A stretch of 64,000 nt of DNA from Blasia pusilla (taxonomy: Eukaryota > Marchantiophyta > Marchantiopsida > Blasiales), in NCBI GenBank assembly GCA_050084515.1, contig CM114274.1:32116001-32180000 (forward strand), given 5' to 3'. The notes below the pieces were generated by a model. The model did no database searches and was not told where the DNA came from. It saw only the letters and a list, made by a program, of their open reading frames with translations. A program made the translations under genes and the position numbers. Shown in pieces: positions 56,641 through 64,000 of this stretch; position 1 is the first letter of the stretch; the number at the start of each line of letters is the position of its first letter.

Positions 56641-57185
56641 GGATACAATTCGTACACTCACATACCAACATGAAGAATGAAATTTCGCAATGAGAGAATG
56701 AGTGGAGGCTGGTCCCTTTCTCAATTATATAGGGTTTATACAAGAAACCCTAACCCTAATTCTAACCATAATCTTGAGTTAAACTAACTTTGATTAACTA
56801 ACCCTAGTTAAAGTCATCATGCTTAACTAACTAACAAAGTTTAAGCTTTCTTACTTCATGTGAGTACCAAATATAGTAGTTCGGGTGTTTGATCAACTTG
56901 ACTATACTTAAATCTTCAATACTTCCCCTCAAGCTCATATCGATATCTCTAATACCTATATCATTTCTAAACATCTCAAACTCATATGTAGAAAATACTT
57001 TTGTAAAGATCAACAATCTACTAATCTGTACATATATACACAAGATCAATTTCTCATACAAGCACTTCCTCTCTGATAAAATGGTAGTGCACCTCAACAT
57101 GCTTTTTTCGAGCATGAAACACGAGGTTATTAGCAAGATTGATGCTACTAATATTGTCTGCATATATTACACTAGGTCTTAAGTT
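56641..57185 (-). pseudogene. Ty1/copia RNase H tail, polypurine tract and LTR start
   Basis: Minus strand, mixed frames: 'DNISSINLANNLVFHARKKH' and 'VEVHYHFIREEVL', then a TGA and 'EIDLVYICTD' with a TAG, which is the end of the copia RNase H domain. About 130 bp further lies GAGCTTGAGGGGGAG (polypurine tract, 56923-56937 read on the minus strand), normally followed by the 3' LTR, whose extent I could not fix. Multiple stops show decay. Confidence 0.65.
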
Positions 57186-58507
57186 ACTAACACCAATCTT
57201 AGCAAGTAATCGATGAAGCGACACCACCTCACATGATGCATTGGTAAGAGGAATTACCTTTGTGTGTCTCTTGGATGAGCCGGCTCTAATTTCACTTTCC
57301 TGCTCATTTGGTCATCAGATTGAAGGCTGGACTTTTGTCATTTAGCTGGTGATGATTTTACCTGGTTGTCCATACTCATATTTTCTACGAGCAATTCAAA
57401 TTGTTTTGTCAAATGAATTCAAAAGAATAAGATGACCCACATGATCATATTGATTGGAAACCATGCAAATGATCCATTTTCAAGGTAATGATCCCATTCT
57501 TATGAGTAGTCTAAGTTGAATCGCCATCTGCGCTTTCAGTAGAGTTTATCCTCTTCCCTGTCAGATCTGAATCTTCAATGGCAAGGCAAAAGTTTAGTAT
57601 GGTGAGTTCTGCTTGTCATAGCATGAGATAGATTGTCTGAAGTTCTGGTTATCATAACCAGAGCAAGAATATTAATCATATGATAGGTTTAAACATTTGA
57701 TAAAGCTAAAGACACTCCTTTCCACTGGAGCGCATAGTTGGCAAATCCTCTATTTGTGATGATATCTTCCTCTTCCCATTTTGATCTATTCGTGTTTCAA
57801 AAGTTGGATTAGGTGCATGATTGTAAGTTATCCACAAAAAAGAGATATAATTCCAGAAGTACTCATGTAGGAAAGACCATCCACTTATATGTAATTGAAA
57901 ATTTGGCAGAAAACTATGACATAGTAGATCAAAATATTTACTGTAAATGTACTACAATGTAAAGTTACATGAGGGTACATTATCGTCCCCCGTTGCAGAT
58001 GGTAGTGACTCCAAGAGGGGGGACAGTCTAAGTATGCCTCCTATATCACCTACAACATTTTGGGGTCGAAAACCCCTAACTTATAAGTGAAATTTTGTTC
58101 CTCCGCCTTACTTACTTTAAAACCGCAAGTTTTCAGAAATTATGACCCCTATATTTTGTTAAGTAAACTTTTATCCTTGATTTGTTTAGGGGTTTGAAAG
58201 TAAAGATAAGTATCCCTTTCCGTGGCGATCTTGCGTTGTTGCATTTGATAACAGCCTTCAGCGATACTCAAGCCATTGCCAAACATAATAATGAGATGTA
58301 AGGTGGAATTATTTGCATGTTTCCACAAACTAAATGTTTAGTGCAACTTCTACTTTACCCATTACTTTGCCACCTATGACGGAGAGGAATAGAACCTCTG
58401 TATGGGTAGGATGCTCATATGGCCAGGTCGTCATCCCCCTAATTTATCCCATCCCAGAACTACTGTATCCTAATCTCATAAAATGACTTAATACTATAAC
58501 ATGCACA
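57186..58507. other. Intergenic DNA
   Basis: No gene recognised. It may contain upstream copia sequence on the right of the RNase H remnant and 3' sequence of the minus-strand gene at 58.5 kb, but I see no conserved frame. Confidence 0.35.
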
Positions 58508-59690
58508 TCACTTGGCAAAAGATGACACACTGCGAATGTAACCATTGATCACTTGTAAATCACCGTTATTCAATTCATATATCCTGGATGTAAGACTTGG
58601 CTTCATGGACAAGCTCACATTTGAAATCACCATTTCAATATCAATATATTGGCCATCACATGCATCATATGTAAACAAGGTGCTGCTCTTACCTAAGCGC
58701 CAATACCAATTGCATAATATTTGACAGATACTACATGTCTGCCCATCTTTTGGGACAGGCCGGTCCGAAAGATCAATAGGAGATCTACATCTATCCCATT
58801 GACTACCATATTTTTGTTTGATGACTATAATGCGACCTAACCAAAACTCCTTTATAGGGACTACTTTATTCTCATCCAAATCTTTTTGTTTTCTCCTATT
58901 TGACTTACTTGATATGGTAGATGGGCCAACTTGTGTGGTAGACTAAAAAAAAATAGCTATATCACTTCCAATGTCAACATAACAAGTTGGGCAATCTAGA
59001 TTAGTCACTTATTTTACCTTACCTATAGTGTACTATTTTTTTGTGTCATCCTTGTTAGCCTAGCTTTAGAAATGAAAAGATTGCAGGCCCAATCACTCAC
59101 CAAAGTAGATTTGTAGTATTGTCTGCCCTCAAATGTCACAATTAGCATAACTTGACAAGGAACTCCATTTGTGCACTCGTGCAAAATTGAACTAAATACA
59201 TCCCTTCCCTCATGTTCCAATGTTTCTGTCTTTATGGATGGATTGTAATCTGCATCCTCAGCCAATTCCTCACCAATCACTCTAGAGAAGTCGGTGCATC
59301 ACTTTCCCACGCATCAAGATTATTGAAATCCCTCGGCATTGGATCATCAAGTTCTGTTTCATCAATACTAGACTCCTCGGGTGGACGAGGGCCTACTATT
59401 GGTCTGTGTTCTATGAAATCCTCAGAGTCATCACATGCGACTGCCTCATTTATAACAGTAGAATCAAGCCTCGTCTCTATCTCCACATCTTGTGGATGCA
59501 ACCACCATTTCCTTTGACTTGTAGACATAGAGGATCTAGGAGACATATTCAACCTGATCAGTATTGATTTGGCTTCATCCAAATCCCCTTTGAGGGCATC
59601 AACTACCGGCTCATTAGTATGAATCAATGAATAGTCAAACAGGGTGGGAGCATCTTCTCCTACACCTAAAGGATGGAGTGTTCCCCACAC
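58508..59690 (-). pseudogene. Unknown-family protein, C-terminal-type exons
   Basis: Minus-strand segments: 59277-59690 (acidic, Ser/Thr-rich, 'VDALKGDLDEAKSILIRL'), 59023-59280 ('MLIVTFEGRQYYKSTLVSDW', 'ISKARLTRMTQK'), and 58508-58942 ('PIKEFWLGRIIVIKQKYGSQ', 'CSICQILCNWYWRLGKSSTL'). The last two join well: the exon ends at 59023 before GTAAGG, and an acceptor behind a T-rich tract lies at 58943-58945. The only flaw is an in-frame TAG as the last codon before the donor, where CAG would fit both the frame and the splice consensus. Between the first two the frame shifts. I do not know the family; the text suggests it belongs with the 60-62.7 kb frame as one large protein type. Confidence 0.45.
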
Positions 59691-60051
59691 ATGATCTTGC
59701 TTTAGGTGAGACCGGCCAATCTTTAATCATTCCGGTCCAAATTCCAAGCCAGCCAATCTGTTCAATCCCACTGCACTATCCAACAAAGATCCAAAATCAT
59801 AGTTGCATTCATGGCCGCTCATTCCACCTACCTTGCTAAAGAAGATCTCTCAACAGTCAGATCCTAGGAGATGAAATGGAACTTGCAAGTATGGATACTT
59901 ATCACGGAATGCACATACAAGTAACACAATAAAAATGGCAAGACATGTTGATATCATAGAAAGCTTGCACTGATATCATGTTCTTCTTTGTCATAGATCC
60001 TACACTCCCTATCACAGAATCATCATCATGCCTCAGCCAAAGTCTACAGAG

Positions 60052-62679
60052 TCAAAAAAACCACGACACTTTAGATGCCAAAACTATACGACTCCTCAAG
60101 TCATATTTACGTGAGAAAAAAACATCAATGTAATCACCACAAACTTCCAAGTATAGTTGGGTCCCTAGGATTCTGTCATAACAAACATCTATTCTCGCAA
60201 ACATATCTTGCAAATAAGCTTTTACTCTCTTTGAAGAAATTCGTTGAGGCCCAGCCCAATTTTTCCCGTCAGTCCTATTCACATCATCCCACTTCAAGCC
60301 ATGCTCATGAACTTTGTAGTAGTTATAGACATTTGTCACATATGACACAGATGCATGCTGATCTCCAAGGACACAAGTAGCTGAGCATCTATCTAATGGA
60401 TTAATTGCTTTCTTCCCATTATGAGGTGCATCCTGGTCTCCAAAGCCATAGAGATCACCATTAGGAAGAACAAAGACAGAATACTGCCATCCTTCCCACC
60501 CCATGCTCTACCTAGGTGTAGTAGAGTTAACACCTCTAAAATCTTCCATTATTAGTTTTCTCCGATGGGCATCCCCATTACTGGCATGTCCCAATAAAGG
60601 CCCAACATGAGCTCGACAATACTCATCCCAAATTGCTTTCAACAACACCCAATGTTGTCTCACCCACTCTGCACTGAACTTGTAACAAGTGGGAGTAACA
60701 CAGATGGCCAATTTAGGCATAGATTCATGAAGAGGATTTACAATGATAACTCTAGCATACGTGCCTTTACAATAATCCTGGAAAGTACTTACAATCTTTT
60801 CGTAGCCCTCATCACCCTCCCCGACCAGTACTTCCATTCCATATGAACACATGTGTGCCTCTTTGGGCCCAAAAAATCCAATCATGGTATCATACTTGGC
60901 CTCCCATCTGTCACACATAACTCTACAACGTTAGGTTGTATTCGCAAGGAAAAAATCATTCAGTGTGTAATGATTTGTATTACTGAATCTCAAACACTCA
61001 CTAGGCCGCTCCTTAATCCTTGTTTCGTCCTCTACAAACATTACAGGGACATCACCTTCAATTCCAAGGGTCTGCTCTGATGGAGACAAAATTATGCCAA
61101 CCTCCATGAATATCTCTTTGCGCAATCCAGCTCTGAATGGTGGTAACTTGGCTCTGTCTCGCTTCAATGTTTTTAGACTTGGACCATCTAAGTTCTTCTA
61201 AAAGTAGTGGGCCACTTGCCTACCACCAAATAGTAGCATTACTTGGGCTATGGCTCTGGTTCTCTTACTATACCTAAATCCCATGGTAGCCCTGGTTAGA
61301 TTTCTAGCTACATCTGTTATGAAATCCCATAACCCTTCTTTGCCACCAAATGCTCCAATCCTATGCCCATTCACTATATTCCTAAGGAATAGTCTAAGAT
61401 CCTTCATATCTGTAGCTACTCCCAATGAATCCTCTAGCTTCCTCCGCCTAGTACTAAAAGCAACTACTTTGGCAATATAATGAGACAAAAGCCATCGTTG
61501 TTTTCTGAATTTGGAAGTCAGGTTCCCAGTGTATTTTTTGTGCTTTGTCTTGGTGAGACAGTCCAACCGTATTCCACCACTTGTATCTCTGGCTCGTCTT
61601 GGCACTAAAGCTTTAGCTTCCCTATGCACCCAACCACGGAAATCATCCAACCGCTTTACTGACTCACAATTACTACATATTAGGTTAAAAAACCCACCAC
61701 CATTGTAAGACAAACCTTTGAATTTCTTGTGTCTAAAAAAACCCTCAATGTTCACTACAGACTCTGTTGTAGGATTGTAAACTTGTGCATAACAAGTTAA
61801 CTCACAATCCCACAAGGCCCCTCCCTCTTGATCATCAAGAACAACCTTGACATCCATTCGATCTCCTCTCCACTTAACCATTTCATCCCACAATCCTCAA
61901 CACAGCAAACTTAATCCTGGATCTACTGTCACATCTAACGCACCTTTCCCATAAGAGATCCCAGCATTGGACTTATCTCCTGTGAAGAACTTTAGGATTG
62001 ACCCCTATGATGGGTGCTAATCCCTGGCATTTGTTTTCCTCGATTTGCTTCTCTTCCGAGACCTGAATGCCATCTCCATAGAAGCCTCTTTGACCTCAGA
62101 GGCATCGAGGTGATCCCGGCTAACCAAGTGCTATCTCAAAGTATGATCCAAATTCTGTTTCTTTGGGCACATGTCCGTATGCAACTTTCCACAGACTCTA
62201 CACATGACCTTAAACACGTATGACATACTGGAATACTGAGGATTTGTGGGAGGCGATGTCACAACAAACACCTCCGTGTCACCCCTGACATCCTCATTCA
62301 GTTGGGTGACGATATATAGTCCTCTAGAGATGGCCTTACCATGATCAAAGAGAGGTTTGTGAACATCACTAGGCTCCATCAATGATGCAGGTAATTTTTT
62401 TCTCTAACAGAAGCTATCCTTGTGTTTCGAGTTAACTAGATGCTTTGTCCTAAAATTGCTAAAGCAATTTGCAATAGCTTTCACATTTTGGGAGTTCTCT
62501 GCATTCCCATAGTTCAATCTACACTCCAAAAACTCTAGATATCCTCTGACATCTGTTCCATCATCCCATGTCCTTACCCTCCAATTGTGTTCCTTGTATA
62601 CATTCGTCTCAACCCACTTCCCTAATCTCATGAACTCATCATTCCAACATTTGGCAGCTTGCTCTGCCATCAACACTTA
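60052..62679 (-). pseudogene. Long unknown-family reading frame broken only by nonsense codons
   Basis: A single frame runs for about 875 codons with no frameshift. Landmarks in order: 'AKCWNDEFMRLGKWVE'; a possible zinc knuckle 'CRVCGKLHTDMC'; a basic patch 'RSRKRSKSRK'; 'VHREAKALVPRRARDTSG'; 'VNPLHESMPKLAICVTPTC'; 'GPLLGHASNGDAHRRKLIME'; 'MGWEGWQYSVFVLPNGDLYG' followed by 'FGDQDAPHNGKKAINPLDRC'; 'KNWAGPQRIS'. Stops inside: TAA 62677, TAG 62404, 62131, 62017, 62005, TGA 61897, TAG 61198, TAA 60931, TAG 60508; final TGA 60052. Nearly all are one C-to-T step from CAG, CAA or CGA. I have an impression of similar uncharacterised proteins in other eukaryotes but cannot name a family or function. 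It may be a silenced multi-copy, transposon-like gene. Confidence 0.5.
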
Positions 62680-63495
62680 CTCAAACGAGGCACGGACAAG
62701 ACCTTGGTTTGTGACATCAACCAAACTCACCGGATGTGCCTAGGTTTCAGTATGGTTCTCAGACACAAGAGTTGAACCCGCTACATTCTCAGAGATAGAA
62801 GATACTATGGTTGCAGAAGACTAGGAGGACACTCGCATTGTCCTCCCACAAGAGCCCACAGGTAACTGTGGAATGACACCTACTATTCCATCCAATTCCA
62901 TCAGTAGAATTACCTTCTATGCATTCTGGTGTGTTCTACCAAGGAGTCTAAAGTCCAAGAAATCAAAATCAAAATCAAAATCAAAATCCACAATTCCACA
63001 GCATTTCAGACGCAAGTGTGCTAGTGATTGCCCATCTATGTAAACAAAAATACAAATTGGCTTATCGTTATGTCCTTTATTCCTTTTCAACCAATCTGAT
63101 ACTACCTCTAGTAGAGGTCAACATTGGACACTATGGGAATACACACAAGAACTTGTTATACAACCCACAAAAAAGAATACAACACCACAAATCAGATCCA
63201 AATGAATTGTATTATCCAATACCACCTTGCGTTCAATCTCACTCAAAGTTACATTCTTTGAAACATGTTTTATAATTTTGAACGCAACTCACAAACATTG
63301 ATGTCATCTCCTTCATTTAAGACATTGCAAATGGATCCATAAAAGAACAAATTTCCTTTTAAATACTCAATCCAAAATCCCAAAATCCAATGGACCAACT
63401 TGCTATATCAATTGATGTTAAATTCTTTATTGCATTTATCTAACAACAGGAGTATCTTGGAAGTTAGTCCTATTTGGGCTAGTCCCATGGCGGGA
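62680..63495. other. Intergenic or intronic DNA with a hexamer microsatellite
   Basis: It contains (AAAATC)5 at about 62960-62989. A GTGAGT donor-like sequence on the minus strand lies near 62725. No clear coding segment otherwise. Confidence 0.4.
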
Positions 63496-63948
63496 TCAAT
63501 CACAAGTAGGCACAGACTGGCCGTCTGGAATGGTATGATGATGGCAATACACAAGTTTCCACTTGCCAAAATTCCACCTTCCATTGATATCACGGCCTTT
63601 GTGTATGTGTTTTTTGCCTCTTGAGGTCTGATCATAACACCAAGCACGGGGGCATCTTCGGCACTGCACTAAATCATATATACCATCTTGGTATACCTTG
63701 CACGAATCATAATAGTGACGCGGGCATATGAGTGCATTAGGAGCAAGAATAGGGTTGTCCACTATGTGAGCCTTCGGTAGTCGTCCAACAAGCAAACGGG
63801 TCCTCAAACAGCCCGGGTGATAAAAGGAGTAATAATCTATGTGAGCACACTTGACGAGCCGTATCTCAAACTCTGTATGTCCAACAACACGACCCACCAG
63901 CCCATAAGAGAAACATAGGGCTCTATCATGAGCACATAAGTCACACAC
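63496..63948 (-). CDS. PHD-like zinc-finger exon (partial gene)
   Basis: About 150 open codons after a plausible acceptor (CTTAG, at 63949-63953 read on the minus strand). Cys/His pairs: 'VCDLCAHDRALC', 'KCAHIDYYSFYHPGC', 'ALICPRHYYDSC', 'LVQCRRCPRAWCYD', 'WKLVYCHHHTIPDG'. The pattern 'CRRCPRAW...YC..H' resembles the PHD/ePHD region of plant EDM2-like chromatin proteins. The frame ends at TGA 63496, or an intron begins before it; the rest of the gene would lie to the right of the window or in the 62.7-60 kb frame. It is the only segment here with no internal stop. Exact family uncertain. Confidence 0.5.
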   Translation of the reverse strand: MCDLCAHDRALCFSYGLVGRVVGHTEFEIRLVKCAHIDYYSFYHPGCLRTRLLVGRLPKAHIVDNPILAPNALICPRHYYDSCKVYQDGIYDLVQCRRCPRAWCYDQTSRGKKHIHKGRDINGRWNFGKWKLVYCHHHTIPDGQSVPTCD

Positions 63949-64000
63949 CTAAGGTCCATTCCAGTCGTGATTTCTAGGCACAATAGGGATGCACGTTTGA

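Noticed and set aside
47069-62679. Reassigned genetic code with TAG/TAA as glutamine
   Set aside because: It would neatly restore several frames, but the intact TIM14 and both synthase copies use only CAG/CAA for more than 20 Gln codons. The methyltransferase-like gene also has frameshifts and a TE insertion, so decay is simpler.
1-64000. tRNA, rRNA or organellar genes
   Set aside because: I looked for cloverleaf landmarks (such as GGTTCGAATCC) and conserved rRNA blocks and saw none that hold up; no organellar protein gene is present.

Overview
This is nuclear DNA of a plant, most likely a seed-free land plant or close streptophyte relative. The evidence is the repeat content (Ty3/gypsy, Ty1/copia, LINE-like, hAT and Helitron remnants, solo LTRs with 5-bp target duplications, a 180-bp tandem satellite) and two host genes with plant-type proteins and spliceosomal introns. 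I cannot name the species. There is no prokaryotic gene organisation, no CRISPR array, and I recognised no rRNA or tRNA gene.

Only about 10 kb looks like host gene space: a pair of convergent genes present twice. The better copy (about 30.3-36.9 kb) has a complete 112-codon TIM14/PAM18 gene (+ strand, three exons, the first coding exon being only the ATG) facing a complete seven-exon cysteine synthase-like gene (- strand, 358 codons). The other copy (about 17.5-22.6 kb) keeps all seven synthase exons open, with a changed substrate loop. Its TIM14 copy has lost the middle exon and the stop codon. TIM14 acts in mitochondrial protein import and the synthase makes cysteine or cyanoalanine, so they are neighbours and not a pathway.

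Layout. 0-2 kb: 3' end of a gypsy element whose integrase ends in a PHD finger, plus its LTR. 2.1-2.6 kb: non-LTR reverse-transcriptase tail. 4.2-6.9 kb: 180-bp satellite with a nested solo LTR. 7-8.4 kb: hAT transposase remnant. 9.2-12.6 kb: second LTR, a Helitron Rep cut by it, and a gypsy integrase. 13.5-16 kb: GC-rich island between direct repeats. 16-17.5 kb and 22.6-30.3 kb: AT-rich DNA with MITEs, small Helitrons and old copia pieces. 36.9-38.5 kb: no gene recognised. 38.5-42.1 kb: LINE-like reverse transcriptase (-). 44.5-45.8 kb: SWIM zinc-finger ORFs (-). 46-53.6 kb: the most unusual part. 54.4-57.2 kb: LTR, MITE and copia remnants. 58.5-63.9 kb: large minus-strand protein family I do not recognise, and a PHD-like exon.

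The most interesting candidate is at 46-53.6 kb. A decayed multi-exon gene there appears to join a ParB-like 'DGNHK' domain to a bacterial-style DNA methyltransferase. Its introns and flanks, but not its exons, carry about 30 copies of a short near-perfect palindrome. Several copies show matched changes in both arms. An inverted SWIM-finger gene sits next to it. Together these could be a large mobile element or a gene family with hairpin-bearing introns; this is inference.
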